The translations under genes were made by a program, and so were the position numbers. A model generated the notes under the pieces. The model was not told the DNA's origin and ran no database searches. It saw nothing but the letters and a program-made list of their open reading frames with translations. From assembly GCA_963855995.1 (NCBI GenBank), contig OY979718.1:45672059-45736058 (forward strand): a DNA stretch of 64,000 nt. The letters run 5' to 3'. The stretch is from Muricea muricata (Eukaryota > Cnidaria > Anthozoa > Malacalcyonacea > Plexauridae). Positions 1 to 9,600 of this stretch are shown piece after piece. Positions within the stretch are counted from its first letter, which is position 1; each line of letters begins with the position of its first letter.

Positions 1-135
1 GCAATATCACAAATAACAAAAATGGGTAAGGTCAAAACTTGAGCATATAGTAGGTTTCTGGTGCTACGAATTTTAAAAGCCTATATTTTTGTGAGTAATA
101 AAACATTTGAAAAATAAATGTGTGTTGAAATCAGC

Positions 136-156
136 CTTCTCTTATACTCGGAGAAG
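136..156. other. Small hairpin cttctc / gagaag in the core, left copy
   Basis: A 6-bp perfect stem around the loop ttatactcg. The same hairpin with an identical loop is in the other core copy at 1760-1780, although the surrounding sequence has diverged. It may be chance conservation of a short stretch. Confidence 0.4.
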
Positions 157-427
157 ACCTTGTAAATTCTGATCAAACATACTTTTCCAAATATAATGAC
201 CTAGCTATAGGCGTCCAATATATATATCATTGAACAAAGCAGATCACTATTTAAATCTAATTTCGAAGAACAACATTATTGCTGGAGCACTACAGAGACG
301 ATAAGTATTAAATAAATGGAAATGTGTTTCGCAGATTGCATAAATGACCACGCAAATTATATTTTGATGTTTATGATAAAACTTACACAGCACGTTAATA
401 ACAGCAGCCTATATATAGATGCATGTG

Positions 428-609
428 CGCATGGCAATAGTGCCTACCTGGTCGTAATTCAACCACAATCAGTGCAACAGCAAAGCATGACGTATATAAA
501 TACAAATCGGTCGTACTATAGTATCACCGATTTGTATTTATATACGTCATGCTTTGCTGTTGCACTAATTGTGGTTGAATTACGACCAGGTAGGCACTAT
601 TGCCATGCG
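428..609. repeat. 182-bp near-perfect palindrome (one per unit)
   Basis: Left arm 428-510 pairs with right arm 527-609 base for base, 83 positions with no gap and one mismatch (470 with 567). The central 16 bases (511-526) also fold, with mismatches only at 512/525 and 513/524, so the axis is between 518 and 519 and there is practically no loop. The other 19 units carry it at the same place, 427 bases from the unit start. On either strand a transcript would form a stem of more than 80 bp. No transposase, target-site duplication or terminal motif is visible, so a fold-back element is possible but unproven. The 98-codon plus-strand open frame at 316-612 runs through both arms and is best read as a by-product. 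Confidence 0.95.
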
Positions 610-1430
610 TGATCATTTGCTTTTCTTCTTTTAAAATATCTGCCCGTACTTAGGGGAAACAGGCAGATCTCTGGAAACAAGAAAGGCTGAACACATCAGA
701 AACGTTAAGGAACATGATAATGGTTCAAGCATCGAAAAACGTGCAACGCGAAAATCATTGACACAGGGAATTTCCGTAGTCGCCTAACTCTAGAAAGTCT
801 AGAATCATGGCATACAGCTGCCAAACACAGCAATGCTGATAACAACTCAAAACCGCTTCCTCGACAATGTACAATCTTAATAAAGAAAACATAGTATCAC
901 CTTATCGTATTTCACAGTGCACATGTATACACGTCATATCTAGCTTCATTTCACACTTTCACAGTTTACTGCAATTATTATAAATATACCCGTTGAAGGC
1001 TACAGACTGGTGGCCGAAAGCTCGTAAACAAATAAATATATTTTAGTCAGAGAACGTCTCACCCTTTTCATTTATGTCTAATTGACACATCTACGATTTT
1101 TAGTGGTTTATATTGTTTAACCATTTCTTAAAGCTCATTCAGTTAAAAACGGGTAAAATAGGGCGAGTGTAATAGCCAACGCGGTTTGGTGGTAAGGCAA
1201 AGTGGCGGTAAATAAACAACGCAGCTGAACGATAATTCCCTTGCTCTGAATTCTTTTCATGTTTTAGAATTAATTATCGGCTAGAGAAAAGCCCGCTTAA
1301 ACAATTTAAGTGGCAAGCGCGTGATAGCAAACATATATAGTCTAGTGGCCAATGCAAAATGTCTCAAGTCAACGAGTTTTTGGTCAAACCTAATTGCCCT
1401 TGTCACAAACCCCATAGGTTTTTGTCTGGG
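521..1430. repeat. Insert X of the unit (no gene seen)
   Basis: Unique to the first half-unit. It starts with the right arm of the palindrome (to 609), then AT-rich DNA with no open frame worth calling. Visible structure: a hairpin at 640-666, a short cttaaa/tttaag inverted repeat near 1297-1311, a second occurrence of aattattataaatatac at about 975-991, and a hairpin at 1409-1432 at the right border. I recognise no coding, RNA-gene or transposon sequence in 670-1400. Confidence 0.8.
640..666. other. Hairpin ctgcccgt / acaggcag in insert X
   Basis: An 8-bp stem (640-647 with 659-666) around an 11-base loop, interrupted by one C-A mismatch (645 with 661). In U15, U17 and U18 the mismatched base is T, which makes all eight pairs perfect. 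On the minus strand the common form would be a G-U pair. Confidence 0.55.
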
Positions 1431-1432
1431 GT
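1409..1432. other. Hairpin acccca / tggggt at the border of insert X
   Basis: A 6-bp stem around a 12-base loop, ending where homology with the other core copy begins (about 1431). In U9 (27936) and U16 (51127) a C to G change breaks the stem with no compensating change, which argues against a strongly required structure. Confidence 0.4.
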
Positions 1433-2139
1433 AAGAATTATTATAAATATACACGCTAGATTAAATCAAAGTTATTCGAAGCCATTCGCGAGCTTTTGTT
1501 CGCATTTCATCGAATAATATTTGCTCATACTCTGTCGAGGAAGATCTTGAAGTTGCTTTTGAGTGTAATTACATTTATATGCACAAATTTATTTCTAAAT
1601 AAATCCAATTGAGTCTTTTGCAATATCACAATAACAAAAATGAGTAAGATTACAACTTGAGCATACAGTAGGTTTCTGGTGCTACGAATTTTAAATTATT
1701 TAAAATCCCATATTTTTGTAAGTAGAACATTTGAAAGATAAATGTGTGTTGAAATCAGCCTTCTCTTATACTCGGAGAAGACCATGTAAATTCTGATCAA
1801 ACATACATTTCCAAATTTAATGACCCAGCTATATGACGTTCAATATATATCATTGAACTAAACAGATCACTATTTAAATCTAATGTCGAAGAACAATTTT
1901 ATTGCTGAGGCACTACAGACACGATAAGTATTAAATAAATGGAAATGTTTTTCGCTGATTGCATAAATGACCACGCAAATTATATTTTGATATGATAAAA
2001 CTTATACAGCACGTTAATAACAGCAGCCTATATATAGATGCATGTGCGCATGGCAATAGTGTCTACCCGGTCGTAATTCAACCACAATCACTGCAACAGC
2101 AGAGCATGAGGTATATATATACAAATCGGTGATACTATA
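1431..2139. repeat. Internal core repeat, copy C' (joins half-units 1 and 2)
   Basis: A segment of about 709 bp that aligns with 3126-3839 (end of U1 and start of U2) across its whole length, with scattered substitutions and small indels. It begins at aagaattattata and ends at actata. It is flanked by insert X on the left and insert Y on the right, which do not resemble each other. The core is therefore the older repeated element, and the 3.3-kb unit is two core copies with different inserts. Confidence 0.85.
1687..1707. other. Class A insertion site (9-bp indel in half-unit 2)
   Basis: Class A reads ttttaaattatttaaaa here, an 8-bp-arm palindrome with a 1-base centre. Class B reads ttttaaaa. 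The first half-unit of every unit also reads ttttaaaa at the equivalent place (70-77). Using that paralogue as outgroup, the 9 bp were gained in class A. The site is in U1-U4, U7, U11 and U15. Confidence 0.85.
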
Positions 2140-2173
2140 CGTTGATGGTCTGATTCGAAGATACAGGGTTTTA

Positions 2174-2184
2174 GCACTTACGGT
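2174..2184 (-). other. 5' splice-site-like sequence next to the exon-like fragment
   Basis: Minus-strand ACC followed by GTAAGTGC matches the eukaryotic donor consensus well from +1 to +6 (intron side 2181 downward). In U5 the change T to C gives GTGAGT, also a good donor. In U14 the only nearby change is just on the exon side. No convincing acceptor with a pyrimidine tract is visible to the right of the fragment, so the functional reading is weak. Confidence 0.3.
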
Positions 2185-2197
2185 CTGGGGGCCGCTT

Positions 2198-2449
2198 CTA
2201 CCCTCCCCTATATTTCGAACCAGAGGTGGTGGAGTTTATGATACAGACGGTTGAGGCAGTCAATTCGATGTCGTTGTCGAAAGGCAACCGCATTTGGTGG
2301 GCTGTCGAGGCCAATTGTGCGAAGCCACCCGTGCGCGCCATCCGTGTGCAAACTTTTATTACAATACCCCGGTCCTTTTTACCATCGTTATACATTTCCA
2401 AGGCTAATCCTTCGAAGGTAGCAGAAATCCTGACACCTTTTGGAACCTT
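2198..2449 (-). pseudogene. Possible captured host-gene fragment (exon-like, 83 codons)
   Basis: On the minus strand a frame is open for 83 codons between a TAA (2450-2452) and a TAG (2198-2200). Its first in-frame ATG is at about codon 19. The protein begins KVPKGVRISATFEGLALEM and later contains DNDIELTASTVCI. I do not recognise the family and see no signal peptide, membrane segment or repeat. Seen: the stretch is clearly richer in G+C than its surroundings, many codons end in C or G, and GTAAGT lies at 2181-2176, 17 bases past the stop. Inferred: an exon or exon piece carried into the satellite. The opposite strand is also open (2226-2453, GTG start), but its codon usage looks less gene-like. 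The frame is open in all 19 copies, with Leu to Ser in U5 and Ile to Met in U15. Since whole units are near-identical, that is not evidence of selection. Confidence 0.35.
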
Positions 2450-2756
2450 TTAATTTAAATTGATTACGCTGGCGTACAATCTCTTATGACGCTTTTCAAT
2501 AGCCCTAATGTAAGTGGTAGAGCGTAATTCTTTTCAATTATTTATTTGGGGTTTTTTCGCCAAAAAAGATGGCTCCCACCGTTAAGAAAAACTATAGCAT
2601 TTTGAGCACGGTTTTCTGTTCAATTTTTTTCGATGGTTTTTTAGAACTTTTATTTTCTCCATTTACCGAAAATTTTGCCAGTGCGGTTAACAAGGAAATA
2701 AAAATTTTTCTTTATCAGACTGTATGATAAAAAGAAGTAATTGTCAAATTGTTACG

Positions 2757-2776
2757 AATTTTTTTCTAAAAAAATT
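2757..2776. other. AT hairpin in insert Y
   Basis: aattttttt and aaaaaaatt face each other with a 2-base spacer. A T-run hairpin of this kind could slip during replication or act as a pol III stop on the minus strand only if a T run follows there. No pol III transcript is established, so no function is claimed. Confidence 0.5.
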
Positions 2777-2848
2777 TGCAAAATAGACGAAAAGATACTT
2801 TGGAAAGGGTTATTAATTCTTACACAAGACGAAAACTATTTAATGCAT

Positions 2849-2920
2849 GGCAAGGGCAGGAATTGATCCTACCCACTTTTGTAGGGTAATTTGTATTTGA
2901 CCACTGCATTACGTTGGTTA
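2849..2920 (-). other. tRNA-like segment 1 (degenerate, SINE-like)
   Basis: Read on the minus strand, 2911-2901 is TAATGCAGTGG, 10 of 11 with the pol III A-box consensus TRGYNNARNNG. 2869-2859 is GGATCAATTCC, 10 of 11 with the B-box consensus GGTTCRANNCC. They are 31 bases apart, as in a tRNA. The B box sits in a T-arm-like hairpin: GTAGG and CCTGC around a 7-base loop. The acceptor stem pairs at only about 4 of 7 positions and there is no clear anticodon arm, so this is not a working tRNA. It is more likely a tRNA-derived relic. It recurs in all 19 complete units, 651 bases to the right of the left edge of the exon-like frame (653 in U10). Confidence 0.4.
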
Positions 2921-3019
2921 TGAGGCTTCGGCAAGTTGGTTTAAGTTGTCTATACGTTCTTCTAGCCTATGCTTAATTCTTGAAACTGACGAAATCCAGA
3001 ACGATTTTTATCAAAGGTA

Positions 3020-3094
3020 GGTATTGCTCTCGGACTCAGTGATTGATTCTGAAGGGATGCACATTGTCTTTACCACTGGACTATGTTAGTTACC
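3020..3094 (-). other. tRNA-like segment 2 (degenerate, related to segment 1)
   Basis: A 75-base stretch on the minus strand with TAGTCCAGTGG at 3083-3073, a full match to the A-box consensus. GAGTCCGAGAGC at 3037-3026 resembles a B box with one extra base, at the right distance. The ends GGTA and TACC can pair. Its 5' third aligns with segment 1: TAAC, AAC, TA and CAGTGGT are shared in order, about 24 of 30 positions. The two are probably copies of one tRNA-derived sequence in tandem. The 3' part is too degraded to assign a tRNA identity. Confidence 0.35.
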
Positions 3095-3118
3095 ACTTTC
3101 TATGTTAGTTACCACTTT
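3081..3118. repeat. 19-bp tandem duplication
   Basis: ctatgttagttaccacttt occurs twice, at 3081-3099 and 3100-3118, with no difference. It includes the 5' end of tRNA-like segment 2, so the duplication copies the start of that segment. It is present in the other complete units as well, so it predates the array's amplification. Confidence 0.9.
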
Positions 3119-3125
3119 GACTGGG

Positions 3126-3839
3126 TTAAGAATTATTATAGATATACACGCTAGATTAAATCAAAGTTATTCGAAGCCATTCGCGAGCTTTTGTTCGCAT
3201 TTCATCGAATAATATTTAATCATACTCTGTCGAGGAAGACCTTGAAGTTGCTTTTGAGTGTAATTACATTTTTAAATTATGTACAAATTTATTTCTAAAT
3301 AAATCCAATTGAGTCTTTTGCAATATCACAAATAACAAAAATGGGTAAGGTCAAAACTTGAGCATATAGTAGGTTTCTGGTGCTACGAATTTTAAAAGCC
3401 TATATTTTTGTGAGTAATAAAACATTTGAAAAATAAATGTGTGTTGAAATCAGCCTTCTCTTATACTCGGAGAAGACCTTGTAAATTCTGATCAAACATA
3501 CTTTTCCAAATATAATGACCTAGCTATAGGCGTCCAATATATATATCATTGAACAAAGCAGATCACTATTTAAATCTAATTTCGAAGAACAACATTATTG
3601 CTGGAGCACTACAGAGACGATAAGTATTAAATAAATGGAAATGTGTTTCGCAGATTGCATAAATGACCACGCAAATTATATTTTGATGTTTATGATAAAA
3701 CTTACACAGCACGTTAATAACAGCAGCCTATATATAGATGCATGTGCGCATGGCAATAGTGCCTACCTGGTCGTAATTCAACCACAATCAGTGCAACAGC
3801 AAAGCATGACGTATATAAATACAAATCGGTCGTACTATA
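3126..3839. repeat. Internal core repeat, copy C (joins units U1 and U2)
   Basis: The counterpart of 1431-2139. Differences include atagatatac versus ataaatatac near the left end, aagcctat versus aatcccat in the middle, and several changes in the last 100 bases. Its right end (3747-3839) is also the left arm of the U2 palindrome; in copy C' the equivalent stretch has no inverted partner. Confidence 0.85.
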
Positions 3840-6638
3840 GTATCACCGATTTATATTTATATACGTCATGCTTTGCTGTTGCACTAATTGTGGTTGAATT
3901 ACGACCAGGTAGGCACTATTGCCATGCGTGATCATTTGCTTTTCTTCTTTTAAAATATCTGCCCGTACTTAGGGGAAACAGGCAGATCTCTGGAAACAAG
4001 AAAGGCTGAACACATCAGAAACGTTAAGGAACATGATAATGGTTCAAGCATCGAAAAACGTGCAACGCGAAAATCATTGACACAGGGAATTTCCGTAGTC
4101 GCCTAACTCTAGAAAGTCTAGAATCATGGCATACAGCTGCCAAACACAGCAATGCTGATAACAACTCAAAACCGCTTCCTCGACAATGTACAATCTTAAT
4201 AAAGAAAACATAGTATCACCTTATCGTATTTCACAGTGCACATGTATACACGTCATATCTAGCTTCATTTCACACTTTCACAGTTTACTGCAATTATTAT
4301 AAATATACCCGTTGAAGGCTACAGACTGGTGGCCGAAAGCTCGTAAACAAATAAATATATTTTAGTCAGAGAACGTCTCACCCTTTTCATTTATGTCTAA
4401 TTGACACATCTACGATTTTTAGTGGTTTATATTGTTTAACCATTTCTTAAAGCTCATTCAGTTAAAAACGGGTAAAATAGGGCGAGTGTAATAGCCAACG
4501 CGGTTTGGTGGTAAGGCAAAGTGGCGGTAAATAAACAACGCAGCTGAACGATAATTCCCTTGCTCTGAATTCTTTTCATGTTTTAGAATTAATTATCGGC
4601 TAGAGAAAAGCCCGCTTAAACAATTTAAGTGGCAAGCGCGTGATAGCAAACATATATAGTCTAGTGGCCAATGCAAAATGTCTCAAGTCAACGAGTTTTT
4701 GGTCAAACCTAATTGCCCTTGTCACAAACCCCATAGGTTTTTGTCTGGGGTAAGAATTATTATAAATATACACGCTAGATTAAATCAAAGTTATTCGAAG
4801 CCATTCGCGAGCTTTTGTTCGCATTTCATCGAATAATATTTGCTCATACTCTGTCGAGGAAGATCTTGAAGTTGCTTTTGAGTGTAATTACATTTATATG
4901 CACAAATTTATTTCTAAATAAATCCAATTGAGTCTTTTGCAATATCACAATAACAAAAATGAGTAAGATTACAACTTGAGCATACAGTAGGTTTCTGGTG
5001 CTACGAATTTTAAATTATTTAAAATCCCATATTTTTGTAAGTAGAACATTTGAAAGATAAATGTGTGTTGAAATCAGCCTTCTCTTATACTCGGAGAAGA
5101 CCATGTAAATTCTGATCAAACATACATTTCCAAATTTAATGACCCAGCTATATGACGTTCAATATATATCATTGAACTAAACAGATCACTATTTAAATCT
5201 AATGTCGAAGAACAATTTTATTGCTGAGGCACTACAGACACGATAAGTATTAAATAAATGGAAATGTTTTTCGCTGATTGCATAAATGACCACGCAAATT
5301 ATATTTTGATATGATAAAACTTATACAGCACGTTAATAACAGCAGCCTATATATAGATGCATGTGCGCATGGCAATAGTGTCTACCCGGTCGTAATTCAA
5401 CCACAATCACTGCAACAGCAGAGCATGAGGTATATATATACAAATCGGTGATACTATACGTTGATGGTCTGATTCGAAGATACAGGGTTTTAGCACTTAC
5501 GGTCTGGGGGCCGCTTCTACCCTCCCCTATATTTCGAACCAGAGGTGGTGGAGTTTATGATACAGACGGTTGAGGCAGTCAATTCGATGTCGTTGTCGAA
5601 AGGCAACCGCATTTGGTGGGCTGTCGAGGCCAATTGTGCGAAGCCACCCGTGCGCGCCATCCGTGTGCAAACTTTTATTACAATACCCCGGTCCTTTTTA
5701 CCATCGTTATACATTTCCAAGGCTAATCCTTCGAAGGTAGCAGAAATCCTGACACCTTTTGGAACCTTTTAATTTAAATTGATTACGCTGGCGTACAATC
5801 TCTTATGACGCTTTTCAATAGCCCTAATGTAAGTGGTAGAGCGTAATTCTTTTCAATTATTTATTTGGGGTTTTTTCGCCAAAAAAGATGGCTCCCACCG
5901 TTAAGAAAAACTATAGCATTTTGAGCACGGTTTTCTGTTCAATTTTTTTCGATGGTTTTTTAGAACTTTTATTTTCTCCATTTACCGAAAATTTTGCCAG
6001 TGCGGTTAACAAGGAAATAAAAATTTTTCTTTATCAGACTGTATGATAAAAAGAAGTAATTGTCAAATTGTTACGAATTTTTTTCTAAAAAAATTTGCAA
6101 AATAGACGAAAAGATACTTTGGAAAGGGTTATTAATTCTTACACAAGACGAAAACTATTTAATGCATGGCAAGGGCAGGAATTGATCCTACCCACTTTTG
6201 TAGGGTAATTTGTATTTGACCACTGCATTACGTTGGTTATGAGGCTTCGGCAAGTTGGTTTAAGTTGTCTATACGTTCTTCTAGCCTATGCTTAATTCTT
6301 GAAACTGACGAAATCCAGAACGATTTTTATCAAAGGTAGGTATTGCTCTCGGACTCAGTGATTGATTCTGAAGGGATGCACATTGTCTTTACCACTGGAC
6401 TATGTTAGTTACCACTTTCTATGTTAGTTACCACTTTGACTGGGTTAAGAATTATTATAGATATACACGCTAGATTAAATCAAAGTTATTCGAAGCCATT
6501 CGCGAGCTTTTGTTCGCATTTCATCGAATAATATTTAATCATACTCTGTCGAGGAAGACCTTGAAGTTGCTTTTGAGTGTAATTACATTTTTAAATTATG
6601 TACAAATTTATTTCTAAATAAATCCAATTGAGTCTTTT
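3320..6638. repeat. Unit U2, class A, 3319 bp
   Basis: Matches U1 almost throughout. The one change noticed is G to A at 3853 in the right arm of the palindrome (3747-3928). It adds a C-A mismatch to a plus-strand hairpin but would be a G-U pair in a minus-strand transcript. Exon-like frame 5517-5768. Confidence 0.97.
3747..3928. repeat. U2 palindrome with an extra mismatch
   Basis: Same as the U1 palindrome except G to A at 3853 in the right arm, with no matching change in the left arm. The change has not been copied across the arms. Confidence 0.93.
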
Positions 6639-9600
6639 GCAATATCACAAATAACAAAAATGGGTAAGGTCAAAACTTGAGCATATAGTAGGTTTCTGGT
6701 GCTACGAATTTTAAAAGCCTATATTTTTGTGAGTAATAAAACATTTGAAAAATAAATGTGTGTTGAAATCAGCCTTCTCTTATACTCGGAGAAGACCTTG
6801 TAAATTCTGATCAAACATACTTTTCCAAATATAATGACCTAGCTATAGGCGTCCAATATATATATCATTGAACAAAGCAGATCACTATTTAAATCTAATT
6901 TCGAAGAACAACATTATTGCTGGAGCACTACAGAGACGATAAGTATTAAATAAATGGAAATGTGTTTCGCAGATTGCATAAATGACCACGCAAATTATAT
7001 TTTGATGTTTATGATAAAACTTACACAGCACGTTAATAACAGCAGCCTATATATAGATGCATGTGCGCATGGCAATAGTGCCTACCTGGTCGTAATTCAA
7101 CCACAATCAGTGCAACAGCAAAGCATGACGTATATAAATACAAATCGGTCGTACTATAGTATCACCGATTTGTATTTATATACGTCATGCTTTGCTGTTG
7201 CACTAATTGTGGTTGAATTACGACCAGGTAGGCACTATTGCCATGCGTGATCATTTGCTTTTCTTCTTTTAAAATATCTGCCCGTACTTAGGGGAAACAG
7301 GCAGATCTCTGGAAACAAGAAAGGCTGAACACATCAGAAACGTTAAGGAACATGATAATGGTTCAAGCATCGAAAAACGTGCAACGCGAAAATCATTGAC
7401 ACAGGGAATTTCCGTAGTCGCCTAACTCTAGAAAGTCTAGAATCATGGCATACAGCTGCCAAACACAGCAATGCTGATAACAACTCAAAACCGCTTCCTC
7501 GACAATGTACAATCTTAATAAAGAAAACATAGTATCACCTTATCGTATTTCACAGTGCACATGTATACACGTCATATCTAGCTTCATTTCACACTTTCAC
7601 AGTTTACTGCAATTATTATAAATATACCCGTTGAAGGCTACAGACTGGTGGCCGAAAGCTCGTAAACAAATAAATATATTTTAGTCAGAGAACGTCTCAC
7701 CCTTTTCATTTATGTCTAATTGACACATCTACGATTTTTAGTGGTTTATATTGTTTAACCATTTCTTAAAGCTCATTCAGTTAAAAACGGGTAAAATAGG
7801 GCGAGTGTAATAGCCAACGCGGTTTGGTGGTAAGGCAAAGTGGCGGTAAATAAACAACGCAGCTGAACGATAATTCCCTTGCTCTGAATTCTTTTCATGT
7901 TTTAGAATTAATTATCGGCTAGAGAAAAGCCCGCTTAAACAATTTAAGTGGCAAGCGCGTGATAGCAAACATATATAGTCTAGTGGCCAATGCAAAATGT
8001 CTCAAGTCAACGAGTTTTTGGTCAAACCTAATTGCCCTTGTCACAAACCCCATAGGTTTTTGTCTGGGGTAAGAATTATTATAAATATACACGCTAGATT
8101 AAATCAAAGTTATTCGAAGCCATTCGCGAGCTTTTGTTCGCATTTCATCGAATAATATTTGCTCATACTCTGTCGAGGAAGATCTTGAAGTTGCTTTTGA
8201 GTGTAATTACATTTATATGCACAAATTTATTTCTAAATAAATCCAATTGAGTCTTTTGCAATATCACAATAACAAAAATGAGTAAGATTACAACTTGAGC
8301 ATACAGTAGGTTTCTGGTGCTACGAATTTTAAATTATTTAAAATCCCATATTTTTGTAAGTAGAACATTTGAAAGATAAATGTGTGTTGAAATCAGCCTT
8401 CTCTTATACTCGGAGAAGACCATGTAAATTCTGATCAAACATACATTTCCAAATTTAATGACCCAGCTATATGACGTTCAATATATATCATTGAACTAAA
8501 CAGATCACTATTTAAATCTAATGTCGAAGAACAATTTTATTGCTGAGGCACTACAGACACGATAAGTATTAAATAAATGGAAATGTTTTTCGCTGATTGC
8601 ATAAATGACCACGCAAATTATATTTTGATATGATAAAACTTATACAGCACGTTAATAACAGCAGCCTATATATAGATGCATGTGCGCATGGCAATAGTGT
8701 CTACCCGGTCGTAATTCAACCACAATCACTGCAACAGCAGAGCATGAGGTATATATATACAAATCGGTGATACTATACGTTGATGGTCTGATTCGAAGAT
8801 ACAGGGTTTTAGCACTTACGGTCTGGGGGCCGCTTCTACCCTCCCCTATATTTCGAACCAGAGGTGGTGGAGTTTATGATACAGACGGTTGAGGCAGTCA
8901 ATTCGATGTCGTTGTCGAAAGGCAACCGCATTTGGTGGGCTGTCGAGGCCAATTGTGCGAAGCCACCCGTGCGCGCCATCCGTGTGCAAACTTTTATTAC
9001 AATACCCCGGTCCTTTTTACCATCGTTATACATTTCCAAGGCTAATCCTTCGAAGGTAGCAGAAATCCTGACACCTTTTGGAACCTTTTAATTTAAATTG
9101 ATTACGCTGGCGTACAATCTCTTATGACGCTTTTCAATAGCCCTAATGTAAGTGGTAGAGCGTAATTCTTTTCAATTATTTATTTGGGGTTTTTTCGCCA
9201 AAAAAGATGGCTCCCACCGTTAAGAAAAACTATAGCATTTTGAGCACGGTTTTCTGTTCAATTTTTTTCGATGGTTTTTTAGAACTTTTATTTTCTCCAT
9301 TTACCGAAAATTTTGCCAGTGCGGTTAACAAGGAAATAAAAATTTTTCTTTATCAGACTGTATGATAAAAAGAAGTAATTGTCAAATTGTTACGAATTTT
9401 TTTCTAAAAAAATTTGCAAAATAGACGAAAAGATACTTTGGAAAGGGTTATTAATTCTTACACAAGACGAAAACTATTTAATGCATGGCAAGGGCAGGAA
9501 TTGATCCTACCCACTTTTGTAGGGTAATTTGTATTTGACCACTGCATTACGTTGGTTATGAGGCTTCGGCAAGTTGGTTTAAGTTGTCTATACGTTCTTC

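Larger units (their letters stand above)
2140..3125. repeat. Insert Y of the unit
   Basis: Unique to the second half-unit. It holds a GC-richer exon-like segment on its left (about 2170-2450), an AT- and T-run-rich middle (about 2450-2830) in which I see no gene, and two tRNA-like segments plus a 19-bp duplication on its right (2849-3118). These parts look like unrelated pieces of DNA captured between two core copies. Confidence 0.8.
1..3319. repeat. Unit U1, class A, 3319 bp (reference unit)
   Basis: Used here as the reference for sub-features. Half-unit 1 is 1-1619 and half-unit 2 is 1620-3319; both begin with a gcaatatcac motif and end with the same cgaagccattcgcgagctt-containing segment. 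Class A markers: tcggctag near 1281, tgctcat near 1523, gaggaagatc near 1538, atgagtaagatt near 1639, and a 9-bp insertion around 1694-1702. Palindrome 428-609; exon-like frame 2198-2449 on the minus strand. Confidence 0.98.

Noticed and set aside
428-609. Palindrome as a complete MITE or fold-back transposon
   Set aside because: No target-site duplication, no terminal motif of a known superfamily, and one arm continues without a break into core sequence shared with the other half-unit. An inverted duplication within the unit explains it better.
316-612. 98-codon plus-strand open frame, repeated in nearly every unit
   Set aside because: Its second half is a read-through of both palindrome arms, it has no recognisable family features, and it is broken in U8. 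Its repetition only reflects the tandem copies.
2226-2453. 75-codon plus-strand open frame
   Set aside because: It lies opposite the exon-like minus-strand frame, needs a GTG start, and its codon usage is less gene-like. I treat it as the shadow, but a protein search should test both strands.
2640-2830. T-runs and AT-rich tract as terminator or matrix-attachment region
   Set aside because: The tract is low complexity and no specific element can be argued from sequence alone.
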